DNA of 47,282 bases from an uncultured Lachnospiraceae bacterium (GTDB lineage: Bacteria; Bacillota; Clostridia; Lachnospirales; Lachnospiraceae): NCBI GenBank assembly GCA_902779505.1, contig CACZBZ010000027.1:1-47282 (forward strand), read 5' to 3'. Below, one piece after another: positions 31,212 through 41,285 of this stretch (the stretch's first letter is position 1; the number at the start of each line of letters is the position of its first letter). A program made the translations under genes and the position numbers. The notes below the pieces were generated by a model. That model was given only the letters and a program-made list of their open reading frames with translations, made no database searches and was not told where the DNA came from.

Positions 31212-34068
31212 ATGAGAAGAAAAGAAATCGGAAAGAAAATGCTCATATGGACATTATCAGCAAGCATGCTTGCCGCACCTGTCTTAAGCAGTGTAAGCGT
31301 ATATGCTGAAGAATACAATGTTGATCAGAGCAATCTTAATGACAATGCAAAAGGAGCGGTAGCAACTGCAACAGACGCTGCACAGTCGGCAGAGGGAGCC
31401 GAAGCAGCAGGGGGAACTGCAGCAACTGAAGCGGATGAAGCTAAGAAGGCAGCAGAGATTGCAGAAGCTTTGGCTGAAAAAGCTATCCTTATTTATAACG
31501 AGGAAGAAGGTAAAAAGGTCGATGTAGCAGGGGGAGCAGTTACGGAGGCGGCAGGAAAGGTAACTACTGCACAGAATGCAGCTAATCAGGATAAGACAGA
31601 TACCGAGACAGCAGCAAGCAAAGCACAGAACGATGCGGTAGGGATTGTTAAGAAAGCTGACGAAGCAATGGCAGCTGTCTACGAAGATCTCGGTAATAAG
31701 ACAATCGATAAGGCACTGACAGATGCGGAGACAGCATTTGGCAATGCAACCGGCGACATTACAGATGGAAAAACAACTGCAGAAGGAAAACTTACTGAGA
31801 TAGAGGATGCAATAGCTGCAGGAACAACTGACAAGAGAGGCATGCAGGCATTGGCAGGGGAAGCCGATGCTGCAGCACAGAAGGCAGAGGGCGCTTTGAC
31901 AGACGCACAGGATGCCGTAAAGGCTACAAAGGACGCCTATGATAAGACATTGAAAATTGCGGATGATGCCCAGAAGGAACTTGACAAGCTTCTCAAGGAT
32001 TACGAAACTCTTGCAGGTCAGAAAGACGGAGACATTGAAACACAGAAGAAGGCTGCAAAAGATGCCATCGAAGCAGCTCAGGGTGTTTTAGATAAGGCAG
32101 AAGAGGATCTCAAGAAAGCAAAAGATGCTTATGATGCATCAATGAAAGGTCTTGAGACAGCAACCAAGGATGCTGAAGATGCAAAAAACGCAGCACAGAT
32201 TGCGGCTTCAAAAGCAGACAAGGCTATTGATGATCTTGCAATCCTTACATCAGGCAGGGATTACCAGACTTACAAACCAGGGAAACGTTGATGAAGCACA
32301 GAATCTGATAATAAAAACAGCAAATGAAGAGAAAGAAAGACAGAATGGAATCATCCGGACGGCTAACAGCAACATTGAGACTCTGAACGGTGAAATAAAT
32401 GAAATAAAGAATTCGGATGCTTATAAAGCTTATGAGAACACAATTGGGGATGGTGATACTTATCAGCTCTCTGTCAACAATATACTTGCAAAGAAGATAG
32501 ATGATAAGAGAGAAGTTGCCGGCAAGAAAGCGGGCGATCCCATAAAAGTTAAGATTAGGGACTGGACCGTTACAATAGGTCGTTATACACAGTCAGATAT
32601 CGATGAAGCAAAGGCCTATGTACAGGCATATGATGCAGCAGTTGCTGCAAAAGCCGTTTTAGACGGACAGATAAGTGCAAAGAATACAGAGATAAGCAGT
32701 AATCAGACTACAATAAATAAAGCAAACCAGGCTATCGCATATCAGAACAATACCGTAATAGCCGGCGCAAACGCTGCAAAGAAAGCAGCAGCTGACAATG
32801 TTACAGAGAAGCGGAACGCATACAATGAGCTGACTGATCTTGTAAAGGGTGTTGATGATTGTTTCTTCACAGCAGATGAGACATTCACATATGAACTTAC
32901 TGTAGAGGAGCAGGCTGCGTTCAAGCAGTATATTGGCAAAGCTGCTGAGTCTACAAGCGATTTTAACACCGTTAACAGCGATGCAACAAAATATAAGAAT
33001 GCAACAGAAGATGAAAGCTTCATTAATCTGCTCAAGGATTACAGGAATGCTTTGAAAGATACAAATCTTGTAGATTTTGTGGTAAGAACTCTTGCTTTAA
33101 AAGATAGCATCGACAAGGCATATGAAAGATTCGAGATCGTAGGTGATTACCACGAATATATCAGCCTTGACGGAGCGTATTATACATTCGACGTTGTCAA
33201 TGGCGATAAGGAGAACATAAGCTATTTTGTAGCTCTTACAAGTGATAAGTGCATTGTAAAGACTATTAACGATACACAGAAGGCTGTATATGCAGCAACA
33301 TTTGCTGATGAGAAGGCTAAGAAAGCTGAAAGCGCAGCTGCACAGGCAAAACTTGACGAAGCGGCAGCATTGGCAAAATACACAGCTGCATTAAAGGCGG
33401 TTGAAGACGCCAAGGAAGCTCTTAAGAAGATTAAATTCCAGGATGTAACTGTAGAAAAGAAAATAGAGCTTAAAGCAACTCTTGCCAATGCGAAGTCTGT
33501 ATGCAGTCAGGCTAAGGAAAAGTACGAGACATCAGCTAAAACTGCTGAGGAACTTGAGGAGACCGCCGGAGCTGCAAGAAAGGCAGCAGACAAGGCTAAA
33601 GAACTTGCCGATGCAATAATAGTACCGGCAGTAGCAAACGGAACTTCAGCTGCACCTTCATTTGATGAAGATGATGATGTTGTACTGGTAGGCGGAAGAA
33701 CAGTTACCAATCCTCAGGGAACAACAAATAACGGCGGAGGAGCAGTAGTAACATCGAGCGTTCGTCAGGGAATCGCCGCAGGCGTAGCAAACGCAGCAAA
33801 CACTGCCAACGGAGGAGTGGCCCTTGCGGACAATCAGATTCCTCTTGCGGACGGCAATGCGATTCTTGGCAACAATGCCAATAAGACGAACAATAATAAG
33901 AAGGAACTTAAAAAACTTTCACCAAACGATGTTCCTCTTGCAGCAAACGTTGATTTTGAGGATGAGCAGTTTAGCCTCGTGTGGCTGTTGGCAGCACTTG
34001 CGGCAGCAGCACTTATAGGCTTTGGTACATACAAGTATCAGATGAGCAGGAAAGAGTCTGCAAAATAA
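31212..34068 (+). pseudogene. Large Ala-rich coiled-coil surface protein, frameshifted in the middle
   Basis: The product starts at ATG 31212 with a signal peptide (KKMLIWTLSASMLAAPVLSS, cleavage probably VYA-EE). It continues as Ala/Lys/Glu-rich coiled coil to a TGA at 32289-32291. The +1 frame carries the rest from about 32250 (TNQGNVDEAQNLIIKTANEE) to TAA at 34068. Removing one base near 32238-32270 joins both into about 951 residues. The C-terminus has a Gly/Asn-rich linker, two PLA motifs (IPLAD, VPLAA), an acidic patch, one membrane helix (WLLAALAAAALIGFGTY) and a basic tail. No LPXTG is present. It is probably wall or membrane anchored, with adhesive or structural function. The frameshift may be real or an error. 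Confidence 0.75.
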
Positions 34069-34113
34069 TTATCGATTACAATTCTTTTATAAATGTGTGC
34101 GGGGGAAACAGGA

Positions 34114-34145
34114 ACGGATGCTTGACATGGCATCCGTTTTCTGTT
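34114..34145 (+). terminator. Terminator after the surface protein
   Basis: ACGGATGC (34114-34121) pairs with GCATCCGT (34130-34137), followed by TTTCTGTT. Outer pairing CAGGA/TTCTG can extend the stem. Confidence 0.75.
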
Positions 34146-34227
34146 GCCCAAAAAAGCAAATAAAAAGTTGTATTATTATAAGAAGAAACAGATTTTGAAA
34201 AAAGCTGAAAAAATTTGTAAAAAACAC

Positions 34228-34256
34228 TTGCAATAAGCATTTTTATAGTGTAATAT
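34228..34256 (+). promoter_or_regulatory. SigA promoter of the S10 operon
   Basis: TTGCAA (34228-34233), 17 bases, TAATAT (34251-34256). It lies about 280 bases before rpsJ. Confidence 0.72.
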
Positions 34257-34262
34257 ATACGT

Positions 34263-34533
34263 TGCTGTGACATGATAGCTATGAAGCGTGAGGTTGCTGC
34301 CGATCGAGAGGTCAGGTAGGTTTTTCCGTGGAGCGAAGGTCATGTTAGAAACTGACGACAAGTCACTGTACAAGTAGGTCTAATTTAGTTAGAAACAACG
34401 TGTTAAGGTCACTATTTTGAACACAGGGGTCTCCCTGTGCGATAAAAAAATAAGGACACACACGGAAATGTGTACAGTCACCGCTTGTCGTACTTATTCA
34501 ATATCAAAGTGCGAAAAGGAGGCGACTTTTTTT
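34263..34533 (+). ncRNA. Structured 5' leader of the S10 operon with SD-sequestering terminator hairpin
   Basis: This gene-free stretch of about 270 bases before rpsJ carries several helices. They are CACAGGG/CCCTGTG (34422-34428 and 34433-34439), ACACA/TGTGT (34458-34462 and 34469-34473), and AGTCACC (34476-34482) with GGCGACT (34521-34527). The last has one A-C mismatch, includes part of the AAAAGGAGG Shine-Dalgarno (34514-34522), and is followed by TTTTTTT (34527-34533) directly before ATG. It can act as a terminator or an SD block. It is a known type of position for feedback by a ribosomal protein (L4 in enterics), but the ligand here is unknown. Confidence 0.65.
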
Positions 34534-34851
34534 ATGGCAAATCAAGTTATGAGAATTACACTCAAGGCTTATGATCATCAGTTAGTAGATGCATCTGCCA
34601 AAAAAATCATCGAAACAGTCAAGAAGAACGGATCACAGGTAAGTGGACCGGTACCTCTTCCTACAAAGAAGGAAGTTGTTACTATCTTAAGAGCGGTTCA
34701 TAAGTATAAGGATTCGAGAGAGCAGTTCGAGCAGAGAACACACAAGAGACTCATCGATATCATTACACCCACACCTAAGACAGTAGATGCTCTTCAGAGA
34801 CTGGAGATGCCTGCAGGTGTCTACATCGACATCAAAATGAAGAACAAGTAA
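34534..34851 (+). CDS. rpsJ: 30S ribosomal protein S10
   Basis: The start is ATG 34534 ([20 protein letters not shown]), because AAAAGGAGG lies 11 bases upstream. An in-frame start at 34417 would include leader sequence and is not supported. The 105-residue protein has the RNA-binding loop ([20 protein letters not shown]) and ends [15 protein letters not shown] as usual. S10 lies in the 30S head and also partners NusB in antitermination. It opens the S10 operon; rplC follows after 73 bases, which include a small GAACG/CGTTC hairpin. Confidence 0.97.
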   Translation: MANQVMRITLKAYDHQLVDASAKKIIETVKKNGSQVSGPVPLPTKKEVVTILRAVHKYKDSREQFEQRTHKRLIDIITPTPKTVDALQRLEMPAGVYIDIKMKNK

Positions 34852-34924
34852 TTAAAGCAAGAAACCTTCTTCTAGTATGAACGGGTTATTCGTTCCGCTA
34901 TTAGGTGGTTAAGGAGGAAAGAAA

Positions 34925-35608
34925 ATGAAGAAAGCAATTTTGGCAACAAAGATTGGTATGACACAGATCTACAACGAAGACAACGTGCTCGTACCTGTAA
35001 CAGTACTTGAGGCCGGTCCTTGTGTAGTAACACAGATCAAGACAGTTGAGAACGATGGTTACTCAGCAGTTCAGGTTGGTTTTGCTGACCAGAAGGAAAA
35101 GGTGGTAAGCAAGGATAAGTCAGGCCGCAAGGAAGTAGCACATAGACATGGCGTTAACAAGGCTGAGATGGGTCACTTCAAGAAAGCCGGTGTTGGTGCA
35201 AAGAGATATGTCAGAGAGTTCAAGTTTGAGAACGCTGATGAGTATGCACTTGCACAGGAGATTAAGGCAGACATCTTCGCTGTTGGCGACAAGGTAGATG
35301 CAACAGCAATCAGCAAAGGTAAAGGATTCCAGGGTGCTATCAAGAGATTAGGACAGCACAGAGGACCTATGAAGCATGGTTCTAAGTTCCATCGTCATCA
35401 GGGTTCTAACGGAGCATGTTCTTCACCCAGTAGAGTATTTAAGGGCAAGGGTATGCCCGGTCATATGGGTCATGTTAAGGTTACAGTTCAGAATCTTGAA
35501 GTTGTAAGAGTTGATGCTGACAAGAATCTTCTTCTTGTTAAGGGTGCGGTTCCCGGACCTAAGAAGGCATTAGTTACACTTAAAGAGACAACAAGAGCTG
35601 AGGCTTAA
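34925..35608 (+). CDS. rplC: 50S ribosomal protein L3
   Basis: The 227-residue product begins [20 protein letters not shown]. It holds the L3 signature [20 protein letters not shown] with the Gly/His-rich loop that approaches the peptidyl-transferase centre ([20 protein letters not shown]). L3 is one of the first proteins to assemble on 23S rRNA. A strong AAGGAGG site lies at 34912-34918. It is somewhat longer at the C-terminus than E. coli L3, as in most Clostridia. Confidence 0.98.
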   Translation: MKKAILATKIGMTQIYNEDNVLVPVTVLEAGPCVVTQIKTVENDGYSAVQVGFADQKEKVVSKDKSGRKEVAHRHGVNKAEMGHFKKAGVGAKRYVREFKFENADEYALAQEIKADIFAVGDKVDATAISKGKGFQGAIKRLGQHRGPMKHGSKFHRHQGSNGACSSPSRVFKGKGMPGHMGHVKVTVQNLEVVRVDADKNLLLVKGAVPGPKKALVTLKETTRAEA

Positions 35609-35635
35609 CATTATCTGAAAGGAGGACCATTAGAG

Positions 35636-36259
35636 ATGGCAAACGTATCGGTATACAATATGGAAGGTAAAGAAGTTGGAACAATAGAACTTTCCGATGC
35701 TGTATTCGGTGTTAAAGTCAACGAACACTTAGTACACATGGCTGTTGTTCAGCAGCTTGCTAATAATCGTCAGGGTACACAGAAGGCAAAGACACGTTCT
35801 GAGGTATCAGGTGGCGGAAGAAAACCTTGGAGACAGAAGGGAACTGGTCATGCAAGACAGGGTTCTACAAGATCTCCTCAGTGGACAGGCGGTGGAGTTG
35901 TATTTGCTCCCACACCAAGAGATTACTCATTCAAGCTTAACAGAAAAGAGAAGAGAGCAGCTCTTAAGAGTGCCCTTACAGATAAGGTAGCAAACGGCAA
36001 CCTCATCGTAGTAGATAAGCTTGAGTTCAATGAGATCAAGACAAAGAACTTCCAGAAGGTTCTTGACAACCTTAAGGTTGCCAACAAGTCACTGGTTGTT
36101 CTCAATGAGAATGATGAGAAGGTTGTTTTATCAGCAAGAAACATTCCTACTGTTAAGACAACTCTTACAAGCACAATCAATGTATATGACATTCTGAACG
36201 CAAAGACATTGGTTCTTACACAGGATGCTGTTAAGACTATCGAGGAGGTGTACGCATAA
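35636..36259 (+). CDS. rplD: 50S ribosomal protein L4
   Basis: The 207-residue protein has an extended rRNA-tunnel loop ([20 protein letters not shown], then [19 protein letters not shown]) in residues 45-90 and a C-terminal Rossmann-like domain. L4 lines the exit tunnel. In enterobacteria it represses the S10 operon by binding the leader; whether it does so here is unknown. AAAGGAGGA precedes the start. Its stop overlaps the rplW start in TAATG. Confidence 0.98.
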   Translation: MANVSVYNMEGKEVGTIELSDAVFGVKVNEHLVHMAVVQQLANNRQGTQKAKTRSEVSGGGRKPWRQKGTGHARQGSTRSPQWTGGGVVFAPTPRDYSFKLNRKEKRAALKSALTDKVANGNLIVVDKLEFNEIKTKNFQKVLDNLKVANKSLVVLNENDEKVVLSARNIPTVKTTLTSTINVYDILNAKTLVLTQDAVKTIEEVYA

Positions 36260-36558
36260 TGGCAGATATTAAGTATTATGATGTAATCCTTAAGCCGGTT
36301 GTTACAGAGAAGAGTATGTCCGGCATGGGTGAAAAGAAGTATACATTCCTTGTTCATCCCGAAGCTAACAAGTCTCAGATCAAAGAGGCGGTTGAGAAGA
36401 TGTTTGAAGGAGCAAAGGTTGCTTCAGTTAACACAATGAATCTTGATGGCAAGAATAAGAGACGTGGAATGACAGTTGGTAAGACAGCCAAGACAAAGAA
36501 GGCTATTGTTAAGCTTACAGCTGACAGCAAGGATATTGAGATCTTCGCAGGACTTTAA
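36259..36558 (+). CDS. rplW: 50S ribosomal protein L23
   Basis: The 99-residue protein begins [20 protein letters not shown] and has the conserved [19 protein letters not shown] segment and basic loop ([18 protein letters not shown]). L23 lies at the tunnel exit and is the docking site for trigger factor and SRP. Its ATG overlaps the rplD stop by one base. A 74-base gap with no clear signal separates it from rplB. Confidence 0.98.
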   Translation: MADIKYYDVILKPVVTEKSMSGMGEKKYTFLVHPEANKSQIKEAVEKMFEGAKVASVNTMNLDGKNKRRGMTVGKTAKTKKAIVKLTADSKDIEIFAGL

Positions 36559-36632
36559 TTTTCAGCTTAACCTGAGAAGAGAGTATGTGCAGATGAAGCA
36601 CGATAACAAACATTAGTAAAGGAGATTAAATC

Positions 36633-37478
36633 ATGGGAATTAAGACATATAACCCATATACACCTTCCAGACGTAACATGACAGGTTCTGATTTCTCTGA
36701 GATTACAAAGACAAGTCCCGAGAAGAGTCTTACAACATCTGTTAAGAAGAACGCTGGACGTAACAATCAGGGTAAGATCACTGTTAGACACCAGGGTGGT
36801 GGTAACAGAAGAAAGTACAGAATAATCGATTTCAAGCGTAACAGCAAGGATGGAATCCCTGCAGTAGTTAAGAGCATTGAATACGATCCTAACAGAACAG
36901 CTAATATCGCATTGATCTGCTACGCAGACGGCGAGAAGTCATACATCCTTGCTCCTGAAGGACTTAAGGTTGGTATGAAGATAATGAACGGTGCCACAGC
37001 CGAAGTTAGACCCGGTAACTGCTTACCTCTTTCTAACATCCCTGTAGGTACTATGATCCACAACATTGAGCTTTATCCCGGCAAGGGTGGCCAGCTGGTT
37101 AGATCAGCAGGTAACGCAGCTCAGTTGATGGCAAAAGAAGGAAAGTACGCAACACTTCGTCTTCCTTCAGGTGAAATGAGAATGGTTCCTATCATCTGCC
37201 GTGCAACAGTTGGTGTTGTTGGTAATGGCGATCACAACCTTATCAATATCGGTAAGGCAGGACGTAAGCGTCACATGGGTATCAGACCTACAGTTCGTGG
37301 TTCGGTTATGAACCCTAACGACCATCCACACGGTGGTGGTGAAGGTAGAGCTCCTATCGGACGTCCGGGTCCATGTACACCTTGGGGCAAGCCTGCACTT
37401 GGTCTTAAGACACGTAAGAAGAAGAAGGCTTCTAACAAGTTGATCGTAAGAAGAAGAGACGGTAGAGCTATTAAGTAA
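36633..37478 (+). CDS. rplB: 50S ribosomal protein L2
   Basis: The 281-residue protein begins [20 protein letters not shown] and has the RNA-binding OB/SH3-like core. The highly conserved C-terminal part [20 protein letters not shown] includes the histidine near the peptidyl-transferase centre, and it ends [19 protein letters not shown]2 bridges subunits and is needed for peptidyl transfer. TAAAGGAGA precedes the ATG. Confidence 0.98.
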   Translation: MGIKTYNPYTPSRRNMTGSDFSEITKTSPEKSLTTSVKKNAGRNNQGKITVRHQGGGNRRKYRIIDFKRNSKDGIPAVVKSIEYDPNRTANIALICYADGEKSYILAPEGLKVGMKIMNGATAEVRPGNCLPLSNIPVGTMIHNIELYPGKGGQLVRSAGNAAQLMAKEGKYATLRLPSGEMRMVPIICRATVGVVGNGDHNLINIGKAGRKRHMGIRPTVRGSVMNPNDHPHGGGEGRAPIGRPGPCTPWGKPALGLKTRKKKKASNKLIVRRRDGRAIK

Positions 37479-37502
37479 TAGCGGATTTTAGGAGGAATAA
37501 TA

Positions 37503-37784
37503 ATGGCTAGATCATTAAAGAAAGGACCATTCGCAGACGCAAGCCTTCTTAAGGCAGTTGACGCAATGAATGAGTCAGGTAATAAGCAGGTTATTAAAAC
37601 ATGGTCACGTCGTTCGACAATCTTCCCATCATTTGTTGGACACACAATTGCTGTTCATGATGGAAGAAAGCATGTACCTGTATATGTAACAGAAGACATG
37701 GTTGGACATAAGCTCGGTGAGTTCGTAGCAACAAGAACTTACAGAGGTCATGGCAAGGACGAAAAGAAGTCTAAAGTTAAGTAA
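37503..37784 (+). CDS. rpsS: 30S ribosomal protein S19
   Basis: The 93-residue protein starts [20 protein letters not shown] and includes the family segment [20 protein letters not shown] and [19 protein letters not shown]19 lies in the 30S head with S13 near the A site. The ribosome binding site is AGGAGGA at 37490-37496. Length and tail are normal. Confidence 0.98.
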   Translation: MARSLKKGPFADASLLKAVDAMNESGNKQVIKTWSRRSTIFPSFVGHTIAVHDGRKHVPVYVTEDMVGHKLGEFVATRTYRGHGKDEKKSKVK

Positions 37785-37822
37785 TAAGAGGGCCGTATAA
37801 ATCTGAAAGGAGGATTTACGTA

Positions 37823-38209
37823 ATGGCTAAAGGACATAGATCCCAGATTAAAAGAGAAAGAAATGCGAATAAGGATACAAGACCTTCAGCAAAGCTGTCT
37901 TATGCTAGAGTTTCTGTACAGAAGGCTTGTTTCGTACTTGACGCGATCAGAGGAAAGGATGTAGAGACTGCACTTGCAATCTTAACTTACAATCCCAGAT
38001 ATGCATCAAGCATAATTAAGAAGTTACTGGAGTCAGCAATCGCTAACGCCGAGAATAACAACGGTATGAACCGTGACAACCTCTACATTGCAGAGTGCTA
38101 TGCAGACAAGGGACCTACAATGAAGAGAGTAAGACCTAGAGCACAGGGTAGAGCTTACAGAATCGAGAAGAGAATGAGCAACATTACCGTAGTGCTTGAC
38201 GAAAGATAG
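37823..38209 (+). CDS. rplV: 50S ribosomal protein L22
   Basis: The 128-residue protein has the family pattern [20 protein letters not shown] and the C-terminal hairpin ([20 protein letters not shown]) that reaches into the exit tunnel. Mutations in that loop give macrolide resistance in other bacteria; no deletion is obvious. AAAGGAGGA lies before the ATG, and the stop is 13 bases before rpsC. Confidence 0.98.
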   Translation: MAKGHRSQIKRERNANKDTRPSAKLSYARVSVQKACFVLDAIRGKDVETALAILTYNPRYASSIIKKLLESAIANAENNNGMNRDNLYIAECYADKGPTMKRVRPRAQGRAYRIEKRMSNITVVLDER

Positions 38210-38222
38210 GAAGGAGAACAAA

Positions 38223-38891
38223 ATGGGACAGAAAGTTAATCCTCATGGTCTGAGAGTTGGCGTTATCAAGGATTGGGATTCTAAATGGTATGCAGACGCT
38301 GATTTTGCAGACTATCTTGCTGAAGATCATAAGATCAGACAGTATTTAAAGAAGAAGTTATTTGCTGCCGGTGTTTCTAAGATTGAGATCGAAAGAGCAT
38401 CAGACAGAATCAAGGTTATAATCCACACAGCTAAGCCGGGTGTAGTAATCGGCAAGGGTGGTCAGGAGATCGAAGTAACAAAGAAGGAACTTGCTAAGTT
38501 CACAGACAAGAAGATCTCAGTAGATATCAAGGAAATCAAGAGACCTGATAAGGATGCACAGCTTGTAGCTGAGAACATCGCAGGACAGCTTGAGAACCGT
38601 GTATCATTCAGACGTGCTATGAAGTCTACAATGGGTAGAACCATGAAGACAGGCGCTCTCGGAATTAAGACAAGCGTTTCCGGACGTTTGGGTGGTGCTG
38701 ATATGGCTCGTACAGAGTTCTACAGCGAAGGAACTATTCCACTTCAGACCTTAAGAGCAGATATTGATTATGGTTTTGCTGAAGCTGACACAACATATGG
38801 TAAGGTCGGCGTTAAGGTATGGATCTACAAGGGTGAGGTACTTCCTACAAAGAACAAGGAAGAGAAGGCCCTGGAAGGGAGCGATAAATAA
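38223..38891 (+). CDS. rpsC: 30S ribosomal protein S3
   Basis: The start is ATG 38223 ([20 protein letters not shown]), eight bases after AAGGAG; the open frame extends back to 38196 without support. The 222-residue product has a KH domain with the GxxG loop ([20 protein letters not shown]) and a C-terminal domain ([20 protein letters not shown]). S3 forms part of the mRNA entry site with helicase activity. Its stop overlaps the rplP start (TAATG). Confidence 0.98.
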   Translation: MGQKVNPHGLRVGVIKDWDSKWYADADFADYLAEDHKIRQYLKKKLFAAGVSKIEIERASDRIKVIIHTAKPGVVIGKGGQEIEVTKKELAKFTDKKISVDIKEIKRPDKDAQLVAENIAGQLENRVSFRRAMKSTMGRTMKTGALGIKTSVSGRLGGADMARTEFYSEGTIPLQTLRADIDYGFAEADTTYGKVGVKVWIYKGEVLPTKNKEEKALEGSDK

Positions 38892-39328
38892 TGTTAATGC
38901 CTAAGAGAGTAAAGCGTCGTAAGCAGTTCCGTGGATCAATGGCTGGTAAGGCGCTTCGCGGTAATACAATAACAAACGGTGAATTTGGTCTTGTTGCACT
39001 TGAGCCTTGCTGGATCAAGTCTAATCAGATCGAAGCAGCCCGTATCGCCATGACACGTTACACAAAGCGTGGTGGTAAAGTATGGATCAAGATTTTCCCT
39101 GATAAGCCCGTTACAGCTAAGCCGGCTGAAACACGAATGGGTTCAGGAAAAGGAACTTTAGAGTATTGGGTAGCAGTAGTTAAGCCGGGTCGTGTAATGT
39201 TCGAGATCGGCGGAGTAAGTGAAGAAGTTGCAAAAGAAGCTCTTCGTCTTGCAATGCATAAGCTGCCTGTTAAATGTAAGATTGCTTCTAAAGCAGATTT
39301 GGAAGGCGGTGTAGCAAATGAAAACTAG
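38891..39328 (+). CDS. rplP: 50S ribosomal protein L16
   Basis: The 145-residue protein starts [20 protein letters not shown], the usual L16 start. It has [20 protein letters not shown] and a normal C-terminus ending in [14 protein letters not shown]16 organises the A-site tRNA region of 23S rRNA. It overlaps rpmC by 11 bases, so translation is coupled. A second ATG at 38897 would drop only two residues. Confidence 0.97.
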   Translation: MLMPKRVKRRKQFRGSMAGKALRGNTITNGEFGLVALEPCWIKSNQIEAARIAMTRYTKRGGKVWIKIFPDKPVTAKPAETRMGSGKGTLEYWVAVVKPGRVMFEIGGVSEEVAKEALRLAMHKLPVKCKIASKADLEGGVANEN

Positions 39329-39521
39329 TAAGTACGTACAGGACTTAAACAGCAAGTCTGCTACAGAACTCAGCAATGAGTTAGTAGCTGCTAAGAAGGA
39401 ACTTTTCAACCTGAGATTCCAGAATGCTACCAATCAGCTTGATAATACAGCTAGAATTAAGGAAGTTCGTAAGAACATTGCACGCATTCAGACAATCATC
39501 ACACAGAAGGAGATGCAATAG
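39318..39521 (+). CDS. rpmC: 50S ribosomal protein L29
   Basis: The 67-residue two-helix protein shows the family pattern [20 protein letters not shown] followed by [19 protein letters not shown]29 sits beside L23 at the tunnel exit. It starts inside the end of rplP (GGAAGGCGG upstream) and rpsQ begins two bases after its stop, a compact arrangement standard for this operon. Confidence 0.97.
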   Translation: MKTSKYVQDLNSKSATELSNELVAAKKELFNLRFQNATNQLDNTARIKEVRKNIARIQTIITQKEMQ

Positions 39522-39523
39522 CA

Positions 39524-39778
39524 ATGGAAAGAAATCTAAGAAAGACAAGAGTTGGTAAGGTTGTTAGCGATAAGATGGATAAGACAATTGTTGTTGCGAT
39601 CCAGGACAACGTTAAGCATCCTTTATATGGCAAGATCGTTAAGAGAACATATAAGCTCAAGGCTCATGATGAGAACAACGACAGCCATATCGGCGATACA
39701 GTAAAGGTTATGGAGACAAGACCTCTTTCAAAGGATAAGAGATGGAGACTTGTCGAAGTAGTAGAGAGAGCAAAGTAA
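39524..39778 (+). CDS. rpsQ: 30S ribosomal protein S17
   Basis: The 84-residue OB-fold protein begins [20 protein letters not shown] and has [20 protein letters not shown] and the C-terminal [19 protein letters not shown]17 binds helix 11 of 16S rRNA early in assembly. Its ribosome binding site AAGGAG lies inside the end of rpmC. Confidence 0.98.
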   Translation: MERNLRKTRVGKVVSDKMDKTIVVAIQDNVKHPLYGKIVKRTYKLKAHDENNDSHIGDTVKVMETRPLSKDKRWRLVEVVERAK

Positions 39779-39817
39779 GATTGAAGTACATACTTCGTTT
39801 TTGGAAGGAGAAAAAGC

Positions 39818-40186
39818 ATGATTCAGCAGGAAAGTAGACTTAAGGTTGCTGATAACACAGGTGCTAAGGAGTTACTTTGCATCCGAGTTATGGGCGGCTC
39901 TACAAGAAGATATGCAGGTGTAGGCGACATATTTGTTGCTACCGTTAAAGACGCAACACCAGGCGGCGTTGTAAAGAAAGGTGATGTAGTTAAGGCTGTA
40001 GTTGTTCGTACAGTTAAGGGCGTTCGTCGTAAGGACGGATCATACATCAGATTTGATGAGAATGCTGCTGTCATCATCAAGGATGACAACACTCCAAGAG
40101 GAACACGTATTTTTGGACCTGTAGCTAGAGAACTTCGTGATAAGGGATTCATGAAGATCGTATCTCTTGCTCCGGAAGTATTATAG
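39818..40186 (+). CDS. rplN: 50S ribosomal protein L14
   Basis: The 122-residue protein begins [20 protein letters not shown] and includes the L14 signature around [20 protein letters not shown]. It ends [20 protein letters not shown] with IVSLAPEVL. It forms an intersubunit bridge. The AAGGAGA site is at 39804-39810. Confidence 0.98.
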   Translation: MIQQESRLKVADNTGAKELLCIRVMGGSTRRYAGVGDIFVATVKDATPGGVVKKGDVVKAVVVRTVKGVRRKDGSYIRFDENAAVIIKDDNTPRGTRIFGPVARELRDKGFMKIVSLAPEVL

Positions 40187-40196
40187 GAGGTGCAGC

Positions 40197-40508
40197 ATGG
40201 CAACATTTAAGATTAAGAAGGGTGACACAGTAAAGGTCATTGCCGGAAAAGATAAAGACAAAGAAGGCAAGGTTATATCTGTAGATGCCAAGAACGGCAA
40301 AGTCGTTGTTGAAGGCATCAACCAGATCAAGAAGCATACAAAGCCTTCTATGGCTAACCAGAACGGCGGAATCATTACAATGGAAGCTCCCATTGATGCT
40401 TCAAACGTAATGTACGTTCACAAGGGAAAGCCAACCAGAATAGGTTTTAAGATTGAAAAAGATAAGAAAGTTCGTTTCGCTAAGTCAACTGGCGATGTGA
40501 TCGATTAA
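40197..40508 (+). CDS. rplX: 50S ribosomal protein L24
   Basis: The start is ATG 40197 (MATFKIKKGDTVKVIAGKDK), preceded by TAGGAGGTG, which overlaps the rplN stop. The 103-residue protein has the KOW motif, the basic NQIKKHTKPSMANQNGG segment and the GGIITMEAPIDASNVMYVH region. L24 starts 50S assembly. An upstream TTG at 40167 in the same frame lies within rplN and is rejected. Confidence 0.97.
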   Translation: MATFKIKKGDTVKVIAGKDKDKEGKVISVDAKNGKVVVEGINQIKKHTKPSMANQNGGIITMEAPIDASNVMYVHKGKPTRIGFKIEKDKKVRFAKSTGDVID

Positions 40509-40529
40509 TCAAGGAAGGAGGCATTTTTC

Positions 40530-41072
40530 GTGAGCAGACTGAGAGAGCAGTACAACAATGAAATTGTTGATGCATTAACAAAAAAGTTTGGATATAAGAA
40601 TATTATGCAGGTTCCAAAGCTTGATAAGATCGTTGTCAACATGGGCGTTGGTGAAGCAAAAGAGAACGCTAAGATTTTGGAATCAGCTGTTAAGGATTTG
40701 GAAACAATTACCGGACAGAAGGCAATTACAACAAAGGCTAAGAATTCAGTAGCTAACTTCAAGATAAGAGAAGGTATGCCTATCGGATGTAAGGTAACAT
40801 TACGTGGCGAGAAGATGTATGAATTCCTTGATCGTCTTGTAAACCTTGCATTGCCCCGAGTTCGTGACTTTAAGGGCGTTAATCCTAATTCTTTTGATGG
40901 CAGAGGTAACTATGCATTAGGAATCAAAGAGCAGATCATCTTCCCCGAGATCGAGTATGATAAGGTCGACAAGGTAAGAGGTATGGATATTATCTTTGTT
41001 ACTACTGCTAAGACTGATGAAGAGGCTAAGGAGCTGTTAACACAGTTCAACATGCCTTTCGCAAGGAATTAA
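40530..41072 (+). CDS. rplE: 50S ribosomal protein L5
   Basis: The 180-residue protein starts with GTG at 40530 ([20 protein letters not shown]) after AAGGAAGGAGG. It contains the signature [20 protein letters not shown] and the [20 protein letters not shown] region, and ends [20 protein letters not shown]5 binds 5S rRNA in the central protuberance. The GTG start is the only non-ATG start chosen in this operon. Confidence 0.97.
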   Translation: MSRLREQYNNEIVDALTKKFGYKNIMQVPKLDKIVVNMGVGEAKENAKILESAVKDLETITGQKAITTKAKNSVANFKIREGMPIGCKVTLRGEKMYEFLDRLVNLALPRVRDFKGVNPNSFDGRGNYALGIKEQIIFPEIEYDKVDKVRGMDIIFVTTAKTDEEAKELLTQFNMPFARN

Positions 41073-41084
41073 GGAGGATTAAAG

Positions 41085-41270
41085 ATGGCTAAGACATCTA
41101 TGAAGATTAAGCAGCAGCGTAAGCCTAAGTTCTCTACAAGAGCATATACTCGTTGTAGCATCTGTGGTCGTCCACATGCTGTTTTAAGAAAATACGGAAT
41201 CTGCAGAGTATGTTTCCGTGAGTTAGCATATAAGGGTGAAATTCCCGGAGTTAAGAAGGCAAGTTGGTAA
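41085..41270 (+). CDS. rpsZ: 30S ribosomal protein S14, zinc-binding type
   Basis: The 61-residue product is the short S14 with two Cys pairs (CSIC at residues ~24-27 and CRVC at ~40-43) that bind one zinc ion, as in Bacillus S14 type Z. The rest of the family pattern ([31 protein letters not shown]) is intact. It joins the 30S head. A GGAGG site lies 12-8 bases before the ATG. Confidence 0.98.
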   Translation: MAKTSMKIKQQRKPKFSTRAYTRCSICGRPHAVLRKYGICRVCFRELAYKGEIPGVKKASW

Positions 41271-41285
41271 AGGAGGCATAATCAA

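Noticed and set aside
31212-34068. Two separate overlapping genes instead of one frameshifted surface protein
   Set aside because: The second frame lacks a start with ribosome binding site or signal peptide, and both parts share the same Ala-rich coiled-coil composition with complementary N- and C-terminal signals.
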